Source of the DNA: Adineta ricciae
Taxonomy: Eukaryota > Rotifera > Eurotatoria > Adinetida > Adinetidae
Assembly: GCA_905250025.1 (NCBI GenBank)
Contig: CAJNOJ010000047.1
Span: forward strand, 434,001-498,000
Reading direction: 5' to 3'
Length of the DNA stretch: 64,000 nt
Position numbers and translations under genes: made by a program. How positions within the stretch are numbered: position 1 is the stretch's first letter; every line of letters starts with the position of its first letter. Below are positions 1 through 11,678 of the stretch, in pieces. Below the pieces are notes generated by a model, which ran no database searches, was not told the DNA's origin, and worked only from the letters and a program-made list of their open reading frames with translations.

Positions 1-3000
1 ACAATCAATCTCCGGAGTCCGATTAACTGTAAAGAAAAAGATTTCTGTGCAAATAAAAAGAATTTTCTTCATATTACACCCGAACAATCACAAATCGTTT
101 ACGAAAACGATTCTTTTACGTTGAAATGCTCGTCGAATACAAAAGTTTTCTGGACATTGAACAATGAATTCTACTCCGGCACATCAGATATCTTCATTCC
201 ACGTCTACAATCGAATCATTCAGGTTTATGGACATGTCATAGTTTAAATCAAAATCGTTCCGTCTCATTGCATGTATTAAACACTCAATTGAATCATTTC
301 TGTCAATCCATACAAATGGATACATCAAAAGGATACTTTTATTGGCCACGAACATTAACTGGCCAAACCATTCAAGTCAAATGTCCATTTGGGTCGGCAG
401 CTTGGTTTGAATATGACGCTCAAGCATCGTATACATGTTCAAAGAATCGGCAATGGGTTGATTTAGATTTGTCTCAATGTGGATTTCGAACGAATATTTC
501 ACGAGAATTTGATCGAATCTTATCGCATAATCAAACAAATTTGCTATCGAAACTGGTTACTTACATATCAAAGATAAATCTCGATGAATTTCAATTCGAT
601 GATATTATTTTTCTAATCGATTTGATCGATGAGGAACAAAGCAAGTATTTGACATCCAGGAAGAATATCGAAGAAATCTCCATGTTAATCTATCGTCTAA
701 CGGATTTTATTCTACAAGTTAAACAACATTTTCCTATTATAAAGGAATATCAATCAGCATTGAATCGATTGAGATCAATCTTAGAACAACTATTGAATAT
801 TACTAATCATTCATGGGTTTATGTTGGCAAACAATTAACAGCGATGACGTTAGAATCACCATTACCACCAACGGTATGTTTTATACCAAATCGACCTTTG
901 TTAACAATCATTTGTGGAATTGTTAATCGACATTTTAAACGACATGAAGCGAAATTAGCAACAATTCAATTCCCATCTCGAATCAACAACAGTACAAATC
1001 AATCGTCAACGTATAAGATCATCTTCTATCGGCAGTCGACGTTGTTCACACCGAATTCGAAGAATAATGAGAGTCCTGTTGTTTATATGAAACCAGGTAA
1101 GATCGAAGAATAACTTTGAGAATTGCTCAATGAATGGTGAAGCCAAATTAATCAATTGTTATTCTTCTTTTATAAGTAGAACATTGAAATAATGAAAGAA
1201 TTACGTCATTTTTCTCCCAAACTGATGCTAGTTGTTTTTCTTGTAGTAACAACAAGTAAATCCAATGTAGAACTAACGTTTTATGGCGGATCTAATCGTG
1301 GATTGATTGGAGTATGGAATCCAAATGGAACTTCTTGGCAAATGGATTCGTCACTTTGTAAAATAAATCATCAAGTACGAACATTTGAGAATTGTCAATG
1401 AAAATTAGTTGTCATCTTTTCAGAGTATCGATTCCATATCAACAGATTGTCTATTGACGAAAACAAACCCTTTAATTCTCACATATACGAACAATTTCGA
1501 CGAAAATAAAATATTATTTTTGAATACAAATTACTTGGAATTAGCAATCTACGTTTCATCAATAATTGCTTCGGCTTGTTTTTGTATTTGTATATTTTTT
1601 TACATTTGTTGTCATCAGTATGTTATCTTCTCCTTTCGAAATGAACAATTGATTTCTTTTCTTTACAGAGTTTATCTAATGCCAAGAAGTTTCTTCCATT
1701 GTTTAATCAATTATTGGCTTAGTTTAGCTATTTTATTTCCTTTATTCGCCTTCGGTATAAGACAAAGCCAATATCTATTTTTCTGTCAATTCGTTTCCAT
1801 TGCTCTTCATTATCTTTGTCTAACAGCGATAATTTGGTTAACATTATTCACATAGTATGTCAAATTCATCTTTTGTTTTGGTTTGCTCTTGAAATCAACG
1901 ATTTTTTTAGCTGTATTTGGCAAAAACTCTATGTTATTTGGTCGGGTAAAGGTCATGGAGATGATGCAGATGGCAATCCGAAATCTTCCGTGACGATTGT
2001 TGATTATGACGACGATGGATTGCCAATCATGAAGTTGAAATCGAAACCAGTTATTCAATTTTATCTATTAGCATATGGAATTTCATTCATCATCTGTGGA
2101 ATTAATGTCGCGATATCACGAGATCAATATACAACTAATAAAATGTAAGTCGATCGCATTTGAAGAATGAAACATATGTGACTTGTTACTATTTTAGTTG
2201 TTTTTTGAATAATTTCGAATCGCTTTTGACCTTATTCATTCCAATTCTGATCTTTATTTTTCTCCTGTTAATCTTTCTTTTGGCTGCACGTTTAAATATC
2301 AAACGCTTAACAAAAGAAGCGATACGTTTACGTGATTTACCAGATGAAAATGAAAATGAAAACGAAGCTGAACCGGAAACTAATATCGAAATGGATGATG
2401 GCGGTTCCTCGCCAAAACCGAATGAAACATTGCCAATTATCATTCCATCGACCAATCCAAACATTGAACAAACTTTTCCGGATAACGATTGTCGTCAATC
2501 TCATTTGGATAGTTTATGTTCATCAGATATGGATCATCAACATCAACCCAGCAGTCAATTGTTATCAATTCTATTTCAAATGTTTCTTCTCATCTTCATA
2601 TTTCTCTCGAGTTTATCGATTTACATTCACCCATTGCGATCGTATCATCTACGCTTCGAACATTCAATCTACAACCATCTTTATGGAATATTTGTTTTAC
2701 TTTTGGCCTTTTACACACTTGCATTCTATCTTTTGTCACGTTCAGATTTGACCATGCATTGTCAGTATTATAATTGTTGCTCGAATCGAAAGAAGAAGCG
2801 TCTTCTGAACCAATCGTATAGTGAACCACCACCTCCGCCACAGACACCTCAATTATCACCAGGAAATCCTATGGCACCGTCATCGAAAGACAATGAAGAA
2901 GAAAAATTGATTTTCAATCCAAACTTGAATGCTGATGATTCGTTTACCGAACACATACCTGCGCCCTCACCACCGCATTCACATTATTCGTCGACTATTC

Positions 3001-4054
3001 ATCAGATTCCCATACAGCAAAACGGGGAAATATCATCATTAAGTAACGAACATGCTTTTGGCTCCAAACATCAATCGAGCATAGCATCGAAATATTATGC
3101 ACGCCATCGACATTTATTAAAAGGTAATACATCAGTGAGTGAAACAAGTTTACCACAAAATGAATCAATTCCTCAACCAACATTGAATACAATTCGACAA
3201 GAGTAAGTGAAATTCGAACGGAAAAGACAATCCACATGTGGTTAACATTCGATTCACTTTTTTTCTATTTAGATCGCCAACGTTTATTGAGAATTCTCAG
3301 GTTCAATCCAAAACCCCATATGCTCCATCGCCCCAAAATATAATTAACAGTCCAAAAGATGCTTACCTCCATCAAAATGGTAATCCACGTGTAAGTATTA
3401 TCTCATTCTCTATGTCAATTTCACCAATTTCCTTCAATCTAGCTTTATCTACCAACATTAATTTCTCCTCAGATATTTCTTCGTCCGACAACATTATCAA
3501 TGTCACCACGTATGCAAATATCTCCATCACAAGCAATCATTCGTCCTTTACCAATTGTACGTCTTTCATCCCCAAGTTTGGAAAAATCTTCTTTGAATCC
3601 TTCGTCGACAGTAATAACAACAAATGGTCACATCAGTCCACTCGTTGAACATACTACAGGTCGAAATTCGTATCGTGTTATGCCATCACCATCCACAGAA
3701 GAACGCCAAGCCACATACGTATATTTAAATAAAAAATCACATTTAATTCAACAGGATCCTTCACCCAAAGAAAAGCCATCCATTTGGAAAAAACCAGCTA
3801 ATGGTCTTCATCTTCCACACGTTGCATATATTGATGAAGATGATGAAGGCAGTGTCTCGCTGAAATCTTCCGCATGTGATTCGCCAACAGCAACATCATC
3901 AAGCACAACGTCACCTATCATTTCACGAAAAGATCGTTCACGAACGATATCTTCTTCATCTTCCTCCTCCTCCTCATCATCAACGTTTTCCAATCCATTT
4001 CCTATAGATACAATCGATACAAATCAGATCGTTCTACATGAAAGTAGTGTGTAA
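1..4054 (+). CDS. Adhesion GPCR, ADGRA (GPR124/GPR125)-like, 5' partial
   Basis: Eight exons by hand splicing: <1-1096, 1247-1374, 1424-1617, 1669-1854, 1911-2144, 2198-3202, 3273-3390, 3473-4054 (3543 nt, in frame). The reading frame is open through base 1, so the N-terminus lies outside the window. In order the 1180 residues show the end of an LRR block, an Ig domain (about 22-92), a cysteine-rich HRM domain (about 100-160), a GAIN-like stretch, a degenerate GPS and seven hydrophobic helices. A conserved Cys follows TM4 (residues ICFLNN). A long Ser/Pro-rich tail ends in ESSV, a class I PDZ-binding motif. LRR-Ig-HRM-GPS-7TM with a PDZ tail is the ADGRA architecture; family members act at the plasma membrane in Wnt/planar polarity signalling. 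The loop between TM5 and TM6 is unusually long and acidic. The GPS lacks the His-Leu-Thr cleavage tripeptide. Family call fairly sure; exact orthology inferred. Confidence 0.78.
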
Positions 4055-4629
4055 ATAAACCTGTTCTCTACTTTGTATTATCAATATTCTTACGCTTATT
4101 ATTGTTATTCACGACTTTATTTCATTCGTTCATGTACTCTATTGTTTTCTTTTAGTCTGTAGTATTATCATTCTGTCAGATATTTTCTATTTGAGAAAAT
4201 GTGCAAGCACTACTCTTGATCTTCTCTTGTCTTCCGGCCGTTGTTGGAAGCAAACAATTTCATCTGAATCGCCAGCAGTTTCTTTTGATATCATGTTCTT
4301 TTGTTTTTTTTTTCTACTCGAATTCGATAGATGATGTGGAATGAATTACAAGCAAATAAAAATGATAGAATTTGTTTTCTTTCTCTTTCATAAAAAAATC
4401 TATGTTCAATTTTTCTTTCGGATAATCGAAGAAGAAAATGTCTTTGTGTTTATCATCTCTATGTCGACAGCAAATCATTCGATGTCGAACGTATTCGTCT
4501 TGTCATTTACGAACAGTTTTGTCATATCAACGAAGGTTTTTGTCTGATTCGAATGTCGTAAGTAGAAGAATCTACCTGTTCAAATCCGATCTCTTTCTTC
4601 GATTCCCATAGCCTCAAAATCTTCCGCTA
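4055..4629. other. Intergenic, ADGRA to dynamin
   Basis: AT-rich spacer between two plus-strand genes. It presumably holds the 3' UTR of the receptor and the promoter/5' UTR of the dynamin gene. I see no supported gene in it; the short open frame near 4341-4547 is low complexity. Confidence 0.5.
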
Positions 4630-6669
4630 ATGGATCGAAAACCTCAAGAACTTGCTAAACGTATTAAAAATCTTTTAATTAACGTTCAAACCGATATGAC
4701 ATTGTTATCAGTCGCGGATAAGAAACTTCTTCACGAGGCACAAACGAATATCGATTCGATATTTTTACTTGTCGTAGTCGGAGAATTTAATTCTGGTAAA
4801 TCACAATTTATAAACACATTACTCGATGAAAAAGACGATGTATGTCCAACTGGTGTTTTACCAACGACGGATGTTATTCATATACTTAAATATGGAGCAA
4901 AACGTGAAGATGTGATCGAATCTGACCATGTCAAATCGATCTATCTACCGAATCAATGGTTACGGCAAACGAATATCGTTGATACACCCGGCACGAATGC
5001 AATTCTTCAAACACATCAGCAAATTACAGGTGATTTTCATTGCAATTGATGGACAAAGTCAGCTTTTTTGTTTTAGAACATTTCATTCCCCGTTCGGACT
5101 ATATTTTGTTTGTAACAAGTGTGGATCGGCCTTTTTCGGAAAGCGAAGTAAGTTGATCAATCTTGTTTAATGAAATAGCCATTATTCGTCTTAGCGTTTG
5201 TTTCTTGTTCGAATCCATGAGTGGCGAAAGAAAGTTTTGATTATTCTCAACAAAATCGATCAGATTCAACAAACGGCGGATAAAGAGAAAATTGTGAATT
5301 ACGTTCAAACAAACGCTCGTCAAGTTCTCGATGATACAACGGTGCCAATCTTTCCTATAAGTGCATTGAAACGAACGGGAATGAATGAGTTAACAAGTTA
5401 CCTACGCACGGAATTGAATGATACAGCCAAACTTCAATTAAAACTTGAAAATCCACTCGGTGTAGCTGAGAGAATATTTGACAAATATTTAACTATGGTT
5501 CACGAAAGAAAACAAATTTTAATTGAAGACGAACAAGTAAGAAAAGTAAATGTAAGTTGAAGACTGTTTATTATGTTGGTTTTTAATTAGGTTGTTTTCG
5601 TTTTGTACAATGATATTGATGAATATCGTCGACAGATGTTCGATGATTTTAAATTTCAATTAAACAAAATCGATAATATCTTTTTTCGAATGATTGACAA
5701 CATGGAAGAATTTCTCTACGAGTACATTCAAATTTCACGTTTGATTCCAACGTTATTCAGTACGAGTAGTTCATCCGAACTAAAAATTCAGTTTAATAAT
5801 CGTGTTAATAAAAACATCGAACAAGATATCAATCAATGTATCAGTCATCTATGCGATTGGCTTTTGGAAAGATCAAATCGAACGGTTCATCAACTGAATA
5901 AACATCTGAATACAAGTTCGATTAATTCACGAAAGCAGCAACATACAAGTAGTCACGGTACATCCGGTGTTGACGCAGATTTTTCCATATCGCGACAACA
6001 GATTCTCAATCAATTGCAAGCACAATGTCAAAATGTGAATAGGAGATGCGTTCGTTGATGAAGATGACAAATTGTTTCATCTATTAAGATTCTATACAAA
6101 CAAAAAACGGCAACCGGTGCACAAGCTGATGATCTTTCCGCATCGATTCGTTCGACTATGTTGGGCACTGCTGCTATTGAAGTTGGAGCTGTTGGACTTG
6201 GTTGAATATTTCTTAATCATATCATCATTCTTATCTGTCCATCTATCATTTCATTGTAGGCGCTCTAGCGACATTAGCTTCATTTGACTGGACTGGCCTT
6301 CTGGGAGCAAGTCTAATCGGCATACTTGGCTTATATTTAATACCTATGCGTCGTTTGACTATAAAACAAGAAATGAAGGATCGAATCGATAAGACACGAT
6401 TAGAACTAACTGAACAGTTAAACAAACATTTTACGCATGAATTAGATACGAATGAGCGTAAAATGCGTGAATTGATAATGCCCTATTCGTGAGTTCTTTG
6501 CCGTGTTGAATTTTGTTTTTTTTTACAGTTTTTCATGTGATCTTTTAGTCGATTCGTACAAGACGAGCAGGAAAAGTTGAAGAAGACAATTGAACAAATA
6601 GAAACCATTCGTAAACAAATAAAACAATTGAAATTAGATATTCAAACATCTCTATCCAGAAAAACTTAA
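4630..6669 (+). CDS. FZL-like (bacterial/plastid-type) dynamin GTPase
   Basis: Seven exons: 4630-5029, 5077-5147, 5195-5536, 5591-6034, 6089-6200, 6260-6488, 6549-6669 (1719 nt, 572 aa). The GTPase motifs are all visible: P-loop GEFNSGKS at 51-58, PTTD switch I near 78-81, DTPG at 118-121 and NKID at 176-179. The GTPase domain is followed by a long helical region, a short glycine-rich hydrophobic pair (from LGTAAIEVG to LIGILGLYLIP) and a terminal coiled coil. The stretch DTPGTN-ILQ-HQQ and the pre-membrane motif TGAQADDLSAS match the FZL group of bacterial-type dynamins, known from plant plastids and relatives of bacterial BDLPs, better than mitofusins or classical dynamins. These proteins remodel membranes by GTP-dependent self-assembly. 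Its organelle here is unknown. Six ordinary short introns show it is a resident nuclear gene. Confidence 0.8.
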
Positions 6670-7328
6670 GTCGATCATAAAAATATATTTTTCATTCTAT
6701 TAAGGAAGTCAATAAATAATTTGATAATTATTCCTACTTAATCTCTATCTGAATGAGTATTAGTTCTCTCAATTATCCATATGAATGATCAAAAGAAAAG
6801 AAGATCAATAGATATCGAACTCATTGGTCATTGCATTTCTAATTGTTGAATATTACTCATCGTAGATACTGTCATGTTTATTGTTTAGTCAAAACATTCG
6901 ATTCAACTATCTCATCTGAAAGCAGCGAAGCGTACATAATGGACGTTGATGAGATAACAACACAGAGACAATTACATTGTTCGCACTTATTACGATCTTG
7001 GAGATAATATAAAAGACAGTCAAATGTACTTTAGATTTAAATTCTAAATGACTAATTGTGCTACAAAAATTTAGGTTCATATGTTTTAAAAGTGAAAGTC
7101 TTGAATTTTTTTAAAATTACGGATGAAAGAATAAGTCATCATGTGTCAAACGCTGTGGGACTAATACAATGGTACTATTTTCTTTTCACACGTATCAACA
7201 GTGACGCCCTTCGGACATGATGAATATGCTTTATATCTCAATAAATCACACGTTTGAGAAAAATATATCATAAAGAAGTCTGTGACTATACACAGTCATA
7301 TTTCCGCGTTGTTAAGTTTCACTTAAAT
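6670..7328. other. Intergenic, no gene seen
   Basis: AT-rich spacer between the dynamin gene and the next plus-strand gene. An AATAAA-containing stretch near 6711-6716 may be the polyadenylation signal of the dynamin gene. No other feature is supported. Confidence 0.5.
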
Positions 7329-8302
7329 ATGCGCCAAGATCGTCGTGGGAGACTTATGGGGCTAACATCGGGTATAGCTCTAGGAGGAATTTGCTGTTTG
7401 GGTATTATCTCATTGCTTATTGCAAGTACAATTGTATTGAGCCTTATTTCTCTCTACACACCGGATCATAGCCAAGAATGGTATGGTGAACGTAAGTATA
7501 AATACGAACGTGTAAGTTTCGAGCTTTCTCGAATGATTTTACTTGGCATTTCAGATTATCAAATCAAAGCAAAAGTTTTGGATGTTCAAAGCGTAGATGG
7601 GTCATTGAATTTTACCAATGCAACAGTAGTTGATAGTACGCAGCTGTCTAATTTGGTGAGCAACGAACGTTCCTCTTCCTCTTCAGTTTAATTGAGCATT
7701 GTTGATTTTCAGTGTGGTGCGCAGTACCGAAACCTAGGAGCACAGTATTTCGTTGGTTGTCATGCAACAAACTTCGTTGCATTCGGCTCGCATAGTAACT
7801 CGAATCGCAGACGCCGTCGACGCACAGCTAACCGCGGCTTTTATGAAGTTGGCGAAATTAATTTGTACTATTCAACTTCATGTCCACCGCAAACGAATAG
7901 ATTGACATCTGGCAACTCTGGCGTATTCAGTAATTGTATTAAAAGGCGATTGGAAGCCTGTAATAAGCTCTGGAATGATGCATCATCATGGTTACCATCA
8001 TCGGGATCTTTGGCACAGACGATTTTGCCGTCAGGTTCTTCTACTTATGAAAGCATTACTATAAAAAGCATATATGGTCTATCAAACTCAAATGCGATTA
8101 ACGTAACGCATGTTTGGAGTTTGCCGAATATAGGTAAGAAGATATGCGTTATTGTGCTTCTCGTCTTTTCTAAACGTATTTCGATTTATTAGATCTAAAA
8201 TGTCAATATCAAGGACCAATATCACACGACGATATCAATGCAATTCTTTCTTCGCAAATAAGCCCAGTAACTGAGCCATCCTCTACATTATCATCGAATT
8301 AA
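7329..8302 (+). CDS. Unknown single-pass membrane protein
   Basis: Four exons: 7329-7491, 7555-7655, 7713-8133, 8193-8302 (795 nt, 264 aa). The start is the first ATG in frame. After a short basic N-terminus (MRQDRRGR) there is one strong hydrophobic helix at about 12-42 (GLTSGIALGG through LSLISLYT), so it is probably a type II membrane protein or has an uncleaved signal anchor. The remainder has six or seven cysteines, N-glycosylation motifs (NFT, NAT, NVT) and a basic run RRRRRRT that could be a furin-like site. The tail is Ser/Pro-rich. I do not recognise the family. All introns are 57-63 nt. Confidence 0.6.
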
Positions 8303-8896
8303 TTGGATTTCTTCAAACAATTGACTTCAATTTCCACTATAAACCTAAAGACTATTCTCGTTCCAATTATCTAATCAACACATCTTTTCTTGCTCGTTCT
8401 ATCCATTGTGTATGTCTTATTTAATAAAAAACAATCACATATTCTCCTAAGGTCATATTTCGTATGTTGGAAGCATCGATAAAACTTGACGCTGCTGCTT
8501 TTCTTCGTTGAACAAACATGATACTTAAATTCGTGGTACACACTGCTTCTCACTTGTACCGCATATATACGCACAGCGATTAGCGACATCTACTATTCAT
8601 ATTCTGATATCATATTATATGAACAAATCCTTTTAAGATGAAATCACTAAGTCCATCTATATTTTGTCAATATTCATTTTGGAAAATTGTGTTTATTTAG
8701 AGCGTATTGAGTGATTGGCTGTCTATGGATGCGCAATGACCTCTGTTGTATTGTTTCGACAAGCAGTGACGCCGTTACCCCCACGCTGCCCCCTATATTC
8801 AATAGTTTAGTGGCTCCACATTCTTTACTTTATTTTCTCGATAGAATTCATTGATAATAAACAAAACAACAAGAAAAAACCTTGAACATCTTCGAA
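8303..8896. other. Intergenic, upstream of CTCF-like gene
   Basis: Spacer of about 590 bases. The last 150 bases before the CTCF-like ATG are less AT-rich and may be the promoter. No gene supported. Confidence 0.45.
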
Positions 8897-10410
8897 ATGA
8901 CAAGTCGAACACGCCGTTCAACACGTTCTCGATCGAATTTAAGCGTGAAATTTGCTGACGACCCTGATTATGATGAACGTACTTTTGAAGACGATCAGGG
9001 CGACGATGATGAGGACGACATCGGCGAACTGCCGGTGGCGCGGATAAAACAAGAGCAGCAGCGACACACCAGTCAAAATAATGCCATCGCGAAAAGACGT
9101 CGTGGACGACCTGCCAAACACGAACCATTACAAGATGATGATGAAGATTGGCAGGCTGAAGAAAACGAAGATTTTTCAACTGCGACACCGAATGATGTGA
9201 CTTTAAGTCCATCAGGTCCTGATGGTAATCTATCAGTTTATGAATTTAGTGAAACATCAAATCGTAAAAAACTTCCGATTGTCAATTCTGTTGGAAATAA
9301 TAATTCTTCACGTGATTCAACGAAAACTCCAACTAAAGTTCGTCGTGATGAAAAACATTTATGTCCCTATTGGTATATAATTTCATTTTCCTTACGAATA
9401 TTTTCATCCGTATTGAATTCTAGTAATTATTGTACGGGTAAAAAATATCTTCTTCAACGTCACTTGAAATCTCACTCAACGGAACGACCTCATAAATGTA
9501 AACTATGTTCAAGAGAATATTTATCGGATTTATAAAACATCGCTTCATTTGTAGGTGCTTATTGTTCGAATACATTTAAAACGACAGCACAGTTACAAAA
9601 TCATGTCAACACTCATCTTGGTATTAAACCGTTTCAAGTAAATTCTTTCCAAATGAATTATTAATGCAATATATGCAGCGTTTTAATTTTAGTGTAAATT
9701 CTGTGAGTATAAATTTACGACAAGCGGTGAACTGATTCGGCATGTTCGCTATAAGTAAATATAAGCAAATAGACTTCTATGATATTTTATTTCATCGATT
9801 ATTTTGTCTTTCAAAAGGCATACACTCGAAAAACCACACAAATGTGAAGAATGTGGCTATGCAACTGTTGAATTAAGTAAACTTCGACGTCACATTCGAA
9901 CACATACAGGCGTAAGTGTTTCCTATGTGTCTGTTTCATCTCTTGATTATTTCTCTTCTAGGAAAAACCATATTCGTGTCCACATTGTTCATACTGTAGT
10001 CCTGATACATTCAAACTCAAACGACATTTACGTGTTCATACAGGTAACAAAATACTTCCTNTTTAGATGGTTATGATGACTTTGAAACAGCTGACGATTA
10101 TCTTGTGAATAAGCCAACTCCTCGCGCTCGTCAATTACAGAAAGCTCGTCGAACGATGTCAAGGAATTCGTATGATGATTCGTCATATGTAAACGAATCA
10201 ATAACGAAAAGGGAATATTTACATAACTCTAACTACGATGTGAAAGATCAATATGACAACGGAGTAGAGTATGAAAATGATAATGAAATGGAAACGGGTG
10301 ATACATTTGTTGAAATGATCGACGACGAAGATAATTTTCTCGATGACGATGATAATGGCGGTAAGCAAAATGTTATCAAATATCGTTCATCAACGCAAAA
10401 ATTGATTTAA
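8897..10410 (+). CDS. CTCF: CTCF-like C2H2 zinc-finger protein, internally interrupted by an assembly N
   Basis: Exons 8897-9372, 9424-9497, 9555-9637, 9693-9754, 9818-9911, 9962-10043, then an N at 10061, then 10067-10410. The N-terminus is acidic, with an AT-hook-like RRRGRP at about 67-73 and an IKQE motif fitting the SUMO consensus. Five C2H2 fingers follow and match vertebrate CTCF fingers 2-6 in order: [58 protein letters not shown] binds DNA through an 11-finger array and organises chromatin insulation. Here fingers after the sixth are absent, because the gene runs into the N; the next codable sequence is an acidic C-terminal tail. The two sides happen to join in frame (404 aa) but the real protein is probably longer. 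Start: ATG at 8897, with a Ser/Arg-rich N-terminus. Confidence 0.82.
10061..10061. other. Single N: assembly discontinuity inside CTCF-like gene
   Basis: A single undetermined base lies 17 bases after a splice donor at 10044 and five bases before an acceptor ending at 10066. The implied intron would be only 23 nt, well below the 45-63 nt norm here, so sequence is missing. Confidence 0.85.
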
Positions 10411-10671
10411 ATTTTCCTTGAGATTCGAATTTCCTTTTGTTTGTTTTAAAAATCTGCGTATGTGCGATGTTCTGTTTGTGAAAGAATACGCGAATCTGCT
10501 CTTTTTTTATGTAGTTTGTTTATGTTGTAGAAAAAAAAGAACCTGTGTTGTTTGTATATGAGCGCAGTCTCGACATTTATTGCTAAACATGAAAAAAAAA
10601 GAGAAAATATACGATTTATTACTAACACAACGAACGAAACTATCAGGAAGTGAAGATTATTCTCAAATATT

Positions 10672-11059
10672 TTACGTTTTCAAACTATTTCTCGGTGATT
10701 TGGCTTTATCGATTGCATCTTGCATTCCACCTTTGAGTGTACTGATTAGGAGGGTCTCTTCCAAAACATGTTTTTGTTCATTTTTGTCGTTCGGAAGAAA
10801 ATTTCTCAGTTTTTTTCGTACACCATCAGCATTTTGCTTGATGTTTTCGTGTGGCGAATTCTCCATTTCTTTAATGATCACTTCTGGATCGATAAGACCG
10901 TCGTCATTTTTACATTGTTGAACGATATCTCTGAAAAAGCACAAATCGAACACAAATGTGATTAATAGAAACTTACAAAAATTCTTGATTTTCACCAACA
11001 GCGTTGAGAAATTCACATTCTTTCAAGTGAAGTTTATTACCTGCTCCACAGCACTTCAT
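10672..11059 (-). CDS. Small hypothetical protein (113 aa)
   Basis: Two exons on the minus strand, 11059-10977 and 10930-10672, split by a 46-nt GT-AG intron (342 nt). The start MKCCGAGNKL lies just downstream of the stop of the next minus-strand gene. The protein is charged and helical, with EMENSPHENIKQNADGVRKK in the middle. It has no signal peptide, membrane helix or motif that I recognise. The closeness to its upstream neighbour suggests co-transcription or a mis-split gene. Confidence 0.45.
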
Positions 11060-11523
11060 TTATTTTGTAAAATCGAAAGTTTATCTTGGTTAACAATCTT
11101 TCTATAGTAACTAATATGCGCCAAGAATCTTTTTTGTTCTATCGAACGTTTCTTAACTGCTTTCAAGGTGAATAATTTAATACTCAAAGCATGAATCGCA
11201 TTGTTGACAGTTATGAAAGATTCATCTGACATCGTATTTTGTTGATTGAAGTATGACACATATCTGATCAAGACATGAATCTGATTTTTCGTCAATCAAT
11301 GTAAAGATAGTTGATGATAATAAAAACAAATTATAATGTCAAGTTTTTGATGAAACAAATATGGAATGTTGAGGTGCCCGTTACCCTGAAGCTCTTCATA
11401 TATCTTTTCCTCACTTAAAAACTCGCTTCCGGAAATAAGAAAACACGCTAAAATCTCTATTGGTTTACTTCGTTCCATCCAATAGAAAACCTCGTATCTG
11501 TGACTCACTAGACTTCCTAACAT
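11056..11523 (-). CDS. Small hypothetical protein (about 124 aa)
   Basis: Possible two-exon minus-strand gene, 11523-11357 and 11263-11056, joined by a 93-nt GT-AG intron; the total of 375 nt is in frame. It starts MLGSLVSHRYEVFYWMERSK and ends SILQNK, then the stop overlaps the start of the following minus-strand gene by a few bases. No family recognised. It is divergent from the MAP1 gene, whose ATG is 155 bases away, so the two may share a promoter. Confidence 0.35.
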
Positions 11524-11678
11524 AGCATAATACCTTCATTTATTTCTGAAATAACAACAGAACAAAAAACGACGAACGGAGACAAGTTATTGTATTGAAA
11601 TCTTTCCATTGTAATAAGAATTATTAGCAGCTGTTACTCTTAGTTTCTCATTTCCATTTTTCCTCGTTCATTAATCAA

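Noticed and set aside
9498..9580. A broken third zinc finger or non-canonical splice in the CTCF-like gene (the frame reads [10 protein letters not shown] then stop).
   Set aside because: Using the GTAAAC donor at 9498 and acceptor at 9554 yields CAYCSNTF, a normal C-x2-C finger in frame.
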